DNA of 42,818 nt, from positions 149,050 through 191,867 of the forward strand of contig ML976716.1 of NCBI GenBank assembly GCA_010015655.1, read 5' to 3'. The notes under the pieces were generated by a model. It saw only the letters and a list, made by a program, of their open reading frames with translations. It ran no database searches and was not told where the DNA came from. A program made the translations under genes and the position numbers. Positions 22,320 through 32,700 of this stretch are shown here, piece by piece; position 1 is the first letter of the stretch; each line of letters begins with the position of its first letter. Source of the stretch: Bimuria novae-zelandiae CBS 107.79. Taxonomy: Eukaryota > Ascomycota > Dothideomycetes > Pleosporales > Didymosphaeriaceae.

Positions 22320-23470
22320 GTTAACTAATTACACTAACTACACACCATGGCTACTGTAGCTAAAAGCGCGATGCGAACTAATAGATATATAGCCTATTAT
22401 TAACCTAGATAGAGCCAAACTCCCACGCAAAAGGCCGACACCGCCGTCGCCGCTAGAAATAGCGAGTTACTAACTAATTATCCGCGTAAACGACGACGAT
22501 TAACAGAACCCTCTAACACGCCTATTAGAGCTATTAAACTTAGGACTTAAGGCATATAAGGAGGACATTAAGTTCTATAAGATACAGCTTAAAGACTATA
22601 AGATAAAGGATAAGAAATACCGCGAGGAGAGATTAAGTCTTAAGAAAGTGGTTATCTATATCTAATTCACTGTGTCGCCACACCTGCAACGCAACTGCTG
22701 CAAGTCTAGAAAGTAAATCTAGTAATGGATTACGTCTCTAACACAGACCGTAGGCGTTAATAAAGAAGACGAGCGGGATAGAGCAAGAGCACGATATCTA
22801 TAGGCCCTTAAGCTAATAAGATAACCCTTAAACTAGGATACCTGGCTAACTGAGTATAATTAGGCAGCTATAGAAGCAGAGACGAATAATATTACTAAAG
22901 TATAATTAATCTATAATACTATAAAGGACTTTCTAACTACAATTATAAAGGCTGCTCCCACTTAGGGCGTGTCCTTTCAAGAAACTAGACGCCGAGACGC
23001 AGATATGACAAGGAAGGAGATAATAAAACGCTTCTAAAAACATATGGCAATACTCCACCTAATTAAGGGCAAATAGCATAGGGGCGCCTTTACTACTAGT
23101 AAGCTATCTCTCGCTACTAGTGGTGCATCCACCCTGGGCACTAACAGGGACGCCTCTTACGCTGTCAAAGACGCGCCATCTTCCACGAATAGCCAACGTA
23201 GACAGGGGAGACCTCGACAAAAACGATCCTTTGGTTAAAGTACCATATCCAAGCAGTCTTCGATAGAGGATACAATAATAGTTAAAGGCAAAAAATGCCC
23301 TGCTTGTAAATAAAGGCATAGTCTAAAAGACTACTTCTACGCATATCCAGATTATGCACTAGAGTGGTTTAGGCCACGACCTGGCTTTGCAGACATGGTA
23401 CAATACAGAATCCAAAATAATTCACATCTACAAGAGGAGATGAGGAAGGTAAAAAGACTAAAGTTTTAAA
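22320..23470 (+). pseudogene. Copia-1 gag relic
   Basis: Degraded nucleocapsid gene. The one clear landmark is a zinc knuckle at 23296-23334, CPACKxRHSLKDY, a Cys-x2-Cys-x3-His-x4-Cys box with Tyr in the last place. It is followed by YPDYALEWFRPRPGFADMV, the usual tail of fungal Copia gag before the protease. Upstream the frame is broken repeatedly by stops. Confidence 0.78.
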
Positions 23471-26400
23471 CACCTAGAATTAAATTATCGCATACTCCCA
23501 CTCTAACTCGAATTACTAAGGCTAATAATGAGTGACTAGATGGACGTAAGATTACTAAAATCCTAGTGAGCTTCTAAGCCGTATCCTTCTATAATAAATT
23601 AAACACGTACCCATTGCGATGCTCAGCCATACTTGATTTAGGCACAACCTGCCATATCTTTAACAACATCGATCGCTTTGTCTCATACCGGCCACCGGCG
23701 TTAGGAGACTTTATATGGGCAGGGAATACACAAATATAGATCTAAGGATACAGGACCGTCCATCTTAACGTATAGAGTGTAAGCGGCAATTAAATAATAC
23801 GGCTAGACGATGTCGCCTATTGCCCTAATTTACTCTGTAATCTTGTATTATTTCGATTACTCTGGAGGCAAGGCCTTTGGTAGGACATAAGGGCAGACCT
23901 AACGACTCTAAAAAGAAGAGATAATACTATGCTAGCAGAACTTTAAGAGTCGCACGGACAGTGGGCGCTAGAATATAGAACAAGGCTAGTAGGTAGTATT
24001 CCTACTAATGCTGCGCACGCCACTCACAAGACTAACACACGCACTAAATAAAGACCGCAGAAGGTAGACGCGTGGACCTAGTACTAATAATTAGGCTATT
24101 TAGGCCTTTAGGCCCTCGAACACCTCGTGTAGTAATCTAAGGGAGTAAGGATTAAAGGCCTCTCTATAGTTAAATATGACGCCTGCGGCAAAGCAAAACT
24201 AAAATAGTAAATACGCCGGCAAGCCAGGGAGCGAACTAAAGGCCCTGGCAAGCGAGTTATAATAAACTTTCACGACTACGAAGCGGACAGCTTAATAAGA
24301 GAGAAGAGCTAAATGCTAATTACTAACTAATTCTCTGGCTTTGCATGGGACTACTACTTTAAGGATAACCGCCTAGCACGCTTAATTATTAAATTACTTA
24401 GCACCTTTATACAGTTTATAAAAGTATAATATAATATTATAGTAAAAGTAATTAAATCTAATAACAAGATCTTCTTTATTAAGGTAGACGTTAAGAAGTA
24501 GTGCTTAGCGCAAGGTATTAAGATTAAGCCTTTAGCACTAGATACTTAAGCACAAAATAGAGGAGCTAAATGCTTAGGGGGTGTAATTAAGGAGAAAGCG
24601 CGCGCGATACAACTTAACTCTAACCTACCTTAGTAAATATGGCCTGAAATTACCCAAGCCGCAGTCTACCTGTATAATTAAACGCCAAACTACGCTAATC
24701 GATGGCGATCTCTATATGAAGTGTTCTTTACAACAGTAGCCTTTTAGAACGGTATTGTCACCTAACCAAAGAAGCCTAATTAAGCTTACTTAAAAGCCTA
24801 TGGCTGCAAGACCTTTGCTATAACTAATAACACTAAACGTGGCAAGAGCAAGCTCTAGCGACTAGATCCTAAAGCATGGATAGGTTATTTAGTTAGCTAC
24901 AAATTAACCAACATCTAAAGAATATGGATTCCCTCTCTAGCAAAGACAATCAGTACTCGCGATGTAATTTTCGACGAGGATACTATATTCTTAAGCAAAA
25001 CCAAAGACCTGGTAGACAACCTTATGCACAACACATTAGAAGAAATAGCGGCCTAGGTGCGATTAGTAGAGCTACCTTCTTCACCTTAATAAGAGTAAGC
25101 TACCGAGTCCTTCTTTAAGGATAAAACAATCAGTAAAGCGCTAGAGGAAGAGGTTAAAAGCGCTCCTAAGTATAATTAAGGCAGGAAAGCTGGGTACGAA
25201 TATCTAACGCCTCTATTAATACTACTACTAGTGACACTCCTTGCACAACTAATGGCAGGAGGCAATTAAGCTAGACTACCCTAAGAGTTATAAATAGGGC
25301 AGTTATAAACAAGCGCATGGGCCGCAGCCTTTATAGCAGGCACTAAAGCTAGTAGTAATAGTAAATATAAAGGCAAGGTTCTTAATAAGGCGTAGCTTTA
25401 ACAAATAATTATATTAGGCAAGAAGCCACATCAAAGCGTGCTTCTAGAGCCACCTACATACTAAAGTAAGCTCGAAGATCACCCTCTTTATAATATATGG
25501 AAGGAAGCAGAACGTTCCCATCTATAGAGCTATAAGGAAATGAAGTCTTGGAGCGAGGTCGTAGTAGCTCTAGTAAAGGCAGTAGGCTATTAAATCCTTA
25601 ACTGCATGTAGGTATACACCTACAAGTTTAACAAACACCATTAACTATAAAAGTGTAAGGCAAGGCTAGTGGTGCGGGGCGATTAACAGCGGCACCTAAC
25701 CTTTTAAGAAACCTACGCCGTAATACTTGCAGGACGATCCTTTCGCATGCTTATAGCAATTATAGCTTGGTTTAACCTAGAGCTTATCTAATATAACGTT
25801 ACGAACGCGTTTGTTCACGCAAAGCTGGATAGAGAAATCTATATAAGAATGCCCCGCGGATACTCGCGAGCAGGCACAGTCCTTAAACTACATAAAGCAC
25901 TATATAGACTGCGCATATCTCCACTACTCTAGCAAAGAGAGTTTATATCAACGCTCTATAATATTGGCTTTAAAATAGTGCCCCACGAGCCATGCTACCT
26001 TATTAAGGACGGCATTATCATCTTCTTCTATGCGGATAATCTTATTATCGCCTATTAGAAGAATTACGAGCCTGTAGCAAAAGCAGCTATTAAAGAGATA
26101 AGAACTAAATTTACCCTTACTAGCGGGAAAGACCTGCAATAGTTTCTAGAAATTAAAATTATTAGGGACCGCTTAAATAGAAAGATCTGGCTTTTACAAG
26201 TATTATACATCGACAAAATATCGCGCCTTATTAATCACCATGAGATTTGCCACAATACCCTAATGGGTTCAATCGAATTACTCCTAAGAACAGGACTGGC
26301 TAGTAAGGGTAAGATCAATCGATACTAGCGCAAAGTCGGATCAATTCTCTATACTATAGTTACAACTCGACTAGATATCGCCTTTACAAGCTCTAGATTA

Positions 26401-27060
26401 TTACGATTCTTATCTAACCTAAGCGAAGAGCATTAAGCGGCTACTAACTAAGTTCTCCTCTATCTTGCTAATACCAAATTACTAGGTCTTCAGCTTGGGG
26501 GTGCAGATACTCTAGAAGTAGCAAGCGACGCATCCTTTGTAGATAATACACTTAATTATAAGAGTTTATAAGGATACATTATTAAGCTATTTAGCAGCCT
26601 AATTGCCTGGAAAGCAAGCAAGCAAGATACAGTCACTACATTAATAATAGAGGCTAAACTTCTAGCGCTTTTATAAGTGGCTAAGGAGGCCATCTTCACT
26701 TCACGATTACTCTAGGAGCTCCAGATCGCTATAAGCAATTACCTAATTATAATTAACTACGATAATTAACAAACTATTCGCCTAGTTACTAAAGAGATCG
26801 CAAAGCTGCAGACCAAGCTCCGCTATGTAAATATCCACAATCACTAGCTAAGACAAGAAGTCACACTTAGGACAATTAAGGTAGACTATTAACGCTTAGA
26901 GGACATAGTTGCAGATAGACTTATAAAGGCCCTACTAGTAAATAAATAGAGCAAGTTTCTAAATAAGCTAGGACTTAAAGATATATTAAATAAGATTACT
27001 AATCAAGAGGTTGCCCTGCAGGATCTATAGCAGAGGATAGAGGCCTTTAAGTTGAAATAA
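23470..27060 (+). pseudogene. Copia-1 pol relic (PR, IN, RT, RNase H)
   Basis: The protease/integrase part (about 23500-24900) is very degraded. RT is clear from about 25750: NVTNAFVHAKLDREIYIRMP, KALYRLRISPLL and FFYADNLII near 26030 (the YVDD box reads YADN). The RNase H end shows ASKQDTVTTLIIEAKLLALL near 26620, LVTKEIAKLQTKLRYVNIHNH near 26790 and VADRLIKALL near 26910, ending about 27060. Stops at Gln and Trp positions are typical of RIP. This is the standard fungal Copia polyprotein layout. Confidence 0.86.
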
Positions 27061-27117
27061 TAGACAGATAAATAATGCGAAGGTCCAGCTTAAGGATAAG
27101 CCCAAGCTAAGGGGGTG

Positions 27118-27341
27118 TGTCCGATTATATGGCCTCTATCTGTTATGGATATGAGGCTGGAGCACTCTCTCTTTTGTACTATTCTAAATAGGGCTAGCGC
27201 TGCAGCGGCACTTATTTAGAGCCTCGCATACATCTGCATTCCAGACACAGACAGAACACGAACATCATCAATAAATCATTACAACCATCAATTCTCATCA
27301 TTGCATTATCTCAAAGTGACAGAACACTATCAAATCTGACA
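27118..27341 (+). repeat. Copia-1 3' LTR
   Basis: The nearly unmutated copy, starting TGTCCG and ending TCTGACA. It keeps CATCATCAATAAATCATTAC where the 5' LTR has T for most C. Its ends resemble those of the solo LTR at 40225-40498. Confidence 0.93.
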
Positions 27342-27866
27342 CGTGTACGGCCCACCCAAATCTATTGTCTCTAATCGAGGCCCGTAGTTTATCTTAGCAT
27401 TTATAAACAAGCTATGCCAACTTATAGGCGTTAAGTAAAAGCTCTTAATAGCTTATTATCCTCAGACTAATAGCAACATAAAAATTATAAACTAGTACCT
27501 TAACCAGCGCCTTCGCCTATTTATTAACTACTACTAGGATAACTAGTCTAACCTACTACCCTGCATGGACTGGGCTTAGGCTATACTGCCTTATGAGACT
27601 ACAGGCCTCTCGCCGTACGAGATCGAGTTCGGACATTAGCCTACACACTACTAGGACTAGGAAGAGCGGACAAAGACCTTGCCTATAGCCTGTAAGCAGA
27701 TGTCCCGAGAGGAAGCGCAGAACTACGCAAAGGTTTAATACAACGCTGTAAAGTAGGCTATAGAAATAGCTTAGAAAGGAATTATTTATGCCTAGGAGCA
27801 ATAAGCACGTTAAGTAAATAAGAAGTAACATAAGCTAGATTTTAGAGTAGGCGATTAAGTCTATAT

Positions 27867-27927
27867 TGTAACCTTAAATGATATTCTACTCATGAGGAGC
27901 AGAAGGTTAGCCTTTTGCTCCGCGACA
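27867..27927 (+). repeat. TRIM left terminal repeat
   Basis: The 61-bp repeat matches 28213-28273 with a single G/A difference (CTCATGAGGAG against CTCATAAGGAG). Confidence 0.93.
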
Positions 27928-28212
27928 GTTATGAGCCCGGAATCGCTAAGACCCTGCGCAAGCACTCAAGTGGCGGACCAGCACTTGGGTGGGGTACCAC
28001 AAGCGAGCAGGTGCACACCACAGAAATAGCCAAGAGCACTGCGCAAGACAGCGAGAGAGCTAAGAGCCAGATGCTATAGGGCCACAGATATAAGAGTGAG
28101 CGAGAGAGACTGGAGCAGAATATATAGGGCATGCTGGACTACGGGCGACATGTATACCAAACCTTGAAAAGCTTACAGCTCTCCGTTCCTATCACTGCGA
28201 TCTGGGGGGGTG

Positions 28213-28273
28213 TGTAACCTTAAATGATATTCTACTCATAAGGAGCAGAAGGTTAGCCTTTTGCTCCGCGACA
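28213..28273 (+). repeat. TRIM right terminal repeat
   Basis: The 61-bp direct copy of the left repeat, preceded by the polypurine run and followed by the TATAT duplication. Confidence 0.93.
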
Positions 28274-28841
28274 TATATCACGCTAAGAGGCTTTATAACT
28301 AACTAGCCTAGTTAGAAGCTTAACTAGCAGATGTACAGGCCCTACCTAATTATTACTATAAAAGGACACTCCTACTAAGTTAAGCTTCCGCTATACATGC
28401 ACATGCATAATGTCTTCCATGCAAACTACCTATAGAAAGCCGCTATAAACACACTACTAAGTTAGATAAAGCTAGAAGAGGAGCTAATAGAGGTTAACGG
28501 CAACCTAGAATAGCAAGTAGAAGAGATCCTTAATAGCTATATCTACTAAGAACGTCTATAATACAAAGTTTTCTAAACTGCCTATAATCTTAACCCTACC
28601 TGGTACAACGCCCGAGACTTTATTAGGGCACTATATAAGGTAAAGGAGTATTATAACGCATACCTAGATAAAGCGGGGCTACTACTATAACTAGACATCT
28701 AGCTACGAGCGTATAAGGCCAGCACCTATCTAGAGATAATAGAGGAAGATAATAAAGCTACGGTTATACTAGCATAAGGCAAGACACGAAGGAGGTAACA
28801 CGACAGACTTAGAGGACTACGCCCACCTTAGAGGGGGGTAA

Positions 28842-29110
28842 TATAACGGCCTAGCATGCTGGCAGGATACATAACCTCGCGTGAGAGGCGTAACTACCTT
28901 ACGCCTAGGTATAGCTGCCTCACGCCTGGGCGCAGCTGCCCACGCACCCAGTGTAGCTATCTCGGATAAATAGATGTTCCGTGCCGAGCGGCAGCGCATA
29001 AAAGCGCCGCAGGCCTGTGTACCTATAGTCTCCTCATCTTAGTGTAGCTAAAATAGAGCCAACCTACCTCATCTACTCTCTTAATGCAGGAGCCTGTGCC
29101 CGTCCTCACA
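28842..29110 (+). repeat. Gypsy-2 3' LTR
   Basis: 269 bp, beginning TATAACGGCC where the 5' LTR begins TGTGACGGCC, and ending CCGTCCTCACA. Here the inner (left) part is mutated and the outer part clean, mirroring the 5' LTR. GTACG follows at 29111-29115. Confidence 0.93.
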
Positions 29111-29780
29111 GTACGTTACTAACTTTAAAGCATTTTATTAAGAGTGCAAGAGCCCTTCTATAAGTTCCTTTTAAATAATAAAGCTATTTTTTAAGACTAA
29201 CATTATGTAGCTCTTTAGTAAGTTTGTGGTAGTAGACAAGGGCATTATAATAGATAGTTTTTAAATAATAGACGATGTCCTCGCGGGAGCTAATATGCCT
29301 ACTTAAGCCTACTAGGGCTTGCGCTAGTGGCTTTAGGCTATCGTAATTAAGAAGCGCTTAAGTAAGGAGGATAATAGCTTTCCTAACCCTAATAGTATAT
29401 TAGAGGGCGGAGAAGTGGACCTAAATATTATTAAGGAGGGTTTTACTATTCCTTTAGTAACTAAAAATATCCCTTTTACCTAGTTCCTCTCTCCTTCTTA
29501 CTTTAGTTTGCTTTTAAGACTTACTTTTTTTATAAAGGTTATCCCTTATTACTATAGAAATTATTTAGTCCCCTTATTGTCCCTAGTAGTTCTAAGGATT
29601 TTTTAAGTTACTTTTTTAAAATTCCTTTTTAACTTCCTTCCCTAATACTTAACTTTATCCCTTAATAATATTATTCCTACCCTTATCTTAGACACCTTTA
29701 TTTAGCTAGGTTCTTTAGCTTAGTAAGGTAGGCATCGTAGAGCCTCCTTTAGGCCCTAATAAAAGCTAATTTAGGGGATA
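29111..29780. other. Gypsy-1 internal 3' region, right part
   Basis: Continuation of the Gypsy-1 sequence interrupted at 4627, downstream of the chromodomain on the minus strand. No pol domain is seen. A plus-strand reading at about 29200-29460 has few interruptions (for example IIKKGF-like and ILEGGEVDLNIIKEGF segments). It could be part of an antisense unit, but this is weak. Confidence 0.4.
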
Positions 29781-32700
29781 TCGCGGTGGAATCCTATTAG
29801 GAGTTTTTTATTATAATTTTAATATAGCTTAGTAAACTTCTTCTAATAGTCTAACGTAGTAGCTTAGTTAAGGTTCCTACGAGGTTCTTAAGTTTTTTAA
29901 AAGTAGTTTTCCTACTATACTAGGTATTCTACCTTTTTACCTCTACGGGACTAGTGTTCTTTATATATATTAATTATACTATACTCTTCTTCCCCCTCTT
30001 TTATTATAATTGCTTCGGGCTGGGCGTTATTAGTAGTTTAGCTAAGAAGAGGGTTTAATAAGACTAACTTTAGCCTATCTACGTAGAACCTTAGGTGCAT
30101 GTTCGGCAGGACGTCTAGTTTTACTACGTAAAAGTTTATTACCTTTTTTATAGTAAATTTTCCTTACTTCTAGTCAAGCTTCTTACTTAGACGTTAGTTT
30201 TAGAGGTAGTCCTTATACTTTAGCTATACCTTATTTCTTTTCTTTAAGATTAAAGCATTTTTATATTAATAGTTTGCTAGGCGCTCTTGTTCTTATTAGG
30301 CTATTACTATTTTTGCCTAGGCAAAGTTAAAAACCTTTTTAAACTTCTTTATTATTACCTTCGCAACCTTCTTTATGTTAGTTTTAAGCTTTAAGGCTAA
30401 TCTTCGTGCCTTAAAGTTCTTAACTAGTTTAACGTTCTAGCTATAGGATAGGAAAAACAGGCTAACTCTTATTAATATAGCTTCTCGCCCTTTAATAGCT
30501 ATCTAGGCTATAAGAAGCCACTTTATCTAATTATTCTATTACTAGTTATAGTACGCCTGGAGGTAGGCTTTAAGAATAGAGTTTATTTATTCTATTTACC
30601 TGTCTGTCTCTAGGTGCTTTACTATAGATAGTCTTTAATTAATACCTGTTTATTTATAGAGTGTAGTCTAAAATTCGCTTACGAATTGTCCCCGCGGTCT
30701 AATATAATAGAGGAGGAAAAGAAGTAGTCTACTACCTAGTGTTAAAGAAACGTTATTATAACTATAGGTATATTAAGATTTAGGAGACTAATAAACTTAG
30801 AGTCCTTACTAAGTTTATTTATAATTACTATAATATTCGTGCAGCCATCGCTCTTAGGTAAGATAATAATAAAGTCTATTATAATATCCTTCTATCCTTA
30901 TTTAGGTAGTAGTAAGGGCTTTAGGAGGCCCTATTTTACTTCTCTCTATAGTTTAGTTCTTCTATAAATATTACAGTTCATAATATACTGCCTTACTTAG
31001 TTAAATATCCCTAGGAAGAAGTAGTCTTAAGTAAGGATTTTATAGGTATTTTCTTATCCTAAGTGTTTTAAAGCTAGGGAATTATGTGCGACCACTATTA
31101 GCTTTATTTATAAAAGTTTTAATTCTAGTATTTATTATCTTAACCTGTAGCGTAGGTACCCTTAGTTATCTATACTATATTCTAAGATACTAATAGATAA
31201 CTTCTACCTAGGTTTAAACTTCCTAAGCCTATTCTTAACATAGGCCTTTATCTTACTATACGCACTATCTTTATCGCGTTTTACCTCTTACTATATAGTA
31301 TTAAAGTCTAGTTCGCATCGCTTGGCAGGGCTATTGCCTCCTTAAAGGGTTAATATAGGTAGTTTAGGGCGTGTTAGGTAAGCAAGCACTAGGTCTTTAT
31401 TTACTTTAGTATAGTTAGGTTTCTTTATAGTAGTAGGTGTTTAGGGGATAAAAGACTTTAAGCTATTTCTTTAGTAGTTTCTTAAAGAAGCGTAAAGTGC
31501 CTTAACTTTAATTTATTATCTCCGCTGTCCTTTAGTAGGTCTTAGTCCCTTTAGGAGAGGGCGTCTGCCCTAGAGTTTACTAACCCTAGTCTATATACAA
31601 ACATTATATTAATATAGCTAAGTGTGTCTGCCTACTAAACGTATTATTTATCTAACCTTTGTTTAGTGGCAAAATACGTAAGGTTTTTATAATTAGTGTA
31701 GACTATAAGGTGCTTTACTACTTAATATATATAGTCCTATTTATTTACGTATTTAATAACTACGAGTATCTCTTTATCGTGGATAGCGTAGTTATATTCT
31801 GCCAGGCTATTCTTCGCTAAGAAGTAAGCTACTAGGCGTAGAATCCTGTTATTATCGTACTAGGAGAAGCATCCTCTAGCTAACTAGCTAAAGGCGTTTA
31901 CTTTTAGTACTAATTCTTATTTAGGGTTAAAGTAGGCTAGCGCGGGGTCTATATAGAATGCTATTTTTAAGAAGTTAAATGCGTGCTATTATTTTTATCC
32001 CTAAATAAATTCTGCTCCTTTACTAGTAAGCTTTATAAGGGGGCTTACTATGCTAGTGAAGTCTTATATAAATCTTTAATAAAAGTTCGCGAAGCCTATA
32101 AAGCTCTAGACTCCCTTTACTAAAGTTAGTAGCTCTTATTTTTAAATTACTTAAACTTTATCTAGGTCTATGCTTACGCCCTTGTTAACTTTTATAATAA
32201 ATTTAAGGTACTTAGTCTTTTTAACGTAGAACTTAGATTTCTTAATATTTAAGTGTAGTCCTGCGGCCCCTAACTTCTATATTATAGTACGTACTTTCTC
32301 TTCGTGGTCTTTTTGGCTACCACTAGAGAAGATAAGAATATTATCTATATATACTAAGTAGTAGTTATTAAGGTGCTCCCTTAGCACTTAGTTAATATAC
32401 TACTAAAACGTACTTAGCGCGTTAGCTAGGCTAAAAAGAACTACTAGCTACTTATAGAGACTAAATTAGGTTCTAAACGCTATCTTCTATTTCTCGCCTT
32501 TCACTATCTAAAGCTTATAGAAGGCTTAGATTACGTTAAGTTTACTAAACTATTTAGCCTTCGCGAGGAGCTAAAGGGTCTTACTAATTAATAATAAAAG
32601 GTACTAGTCTTTTTTTAAGATAGCGTTTAGGGCTTAATAATTAACGTAAAAGCGTAGTCCTTTACTAGGTTTCTTAGTAAATAATACTAGGGCGGCGGCG

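Larger units (their letters stand above)
22019..27341 (+). mobile_element. Copia-1 LTR retrotransposon
   Basis: The 5323-bp element has 224-bp LTRs (22019-22242 and 27118-27341) and TSD CGTGT (22014-22018, 27342-27346). A polypurine tract AAGGGGG (27109-27115) precedes TG and the 3' LTR. Domain order gag, integrase, RT, RNase H identifies Ty1/Copia. It is inserted in the integrase of Gypsy-2. The interior is RIP-degraded; the 3' LTR is nearly clean. Confidence 0.94.
27867..28273 (+). mobile_element. TRIM: 407-bp terminal-repeat retrotransposon in miniature
   Basis: Two identical-length 61-bp terminal direct repeats (27867-27927, 28213-28273) begin TGTAACC and end CGCGACA. They differ at one base. 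TSD TATAT (27862-27866, 28274-28278). A G7 polypurine run (28204-28210) lies two bases before the right repeat. The putative primer-binding site GTTATGAGCCCGG at 27928-27940 resembles the complement of the initiator tRNA-Met anticodon arm. The 285-bp interior has no coding capacity. Base composition is normal, unlike the flanking Gypsy-2, which fits an element about as long as the minimum RIP target. Confidence 0.92.
27342..28841 (+). pseudogene. Gypsy-2 pol relic, second part (IN core, chromodomain)
   Basis: Right of Copia-1 the integrase core resumes with YGPPKSIVSNRGP and FINKLCQLIGVK, then YEIEFGH near 27625 and DFRVGD near 27840. The TRIM interrupts at 27867-28273. Beyond it, VEEILNSYIY and YNLNPTWYNARDFIRALYKV at about 28515-28660 form a chromodomain, followed by a short tail to the polypurine run GAGGGGGGTA (28831-28840). 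Stops of RIP type are frequent. Confidence 0.86.
9835..29110 (+). mobile_element. Gypsy-2: chromodomain LTR retrotransposon with three nested insertions
   Basis: LTRs of 269 bp (9835-10103, 28842-29110) are flanked by GTACG (9830-9834, 29111-29115). Internal segments are 10104-12078, 18968-22018, 27342-27866 and 28274-28841. They join in order into gag, protease, RT, RNase H, integrase and chromodomain on the plus strand. Insertions are Gypsy-3 (in the gag-pol junction), Copia-1 (in integrase) and a TRIM (integrase C-terminal part). The element landed on the TA/GTAC at the right end of Tc-3. Confidence 0.93.

Noticed and set aside
27929..28132. 67-codon minus-strand frame in the TRIM
   Set aside because: It has no motif, and TRIM interiors are non-coding.
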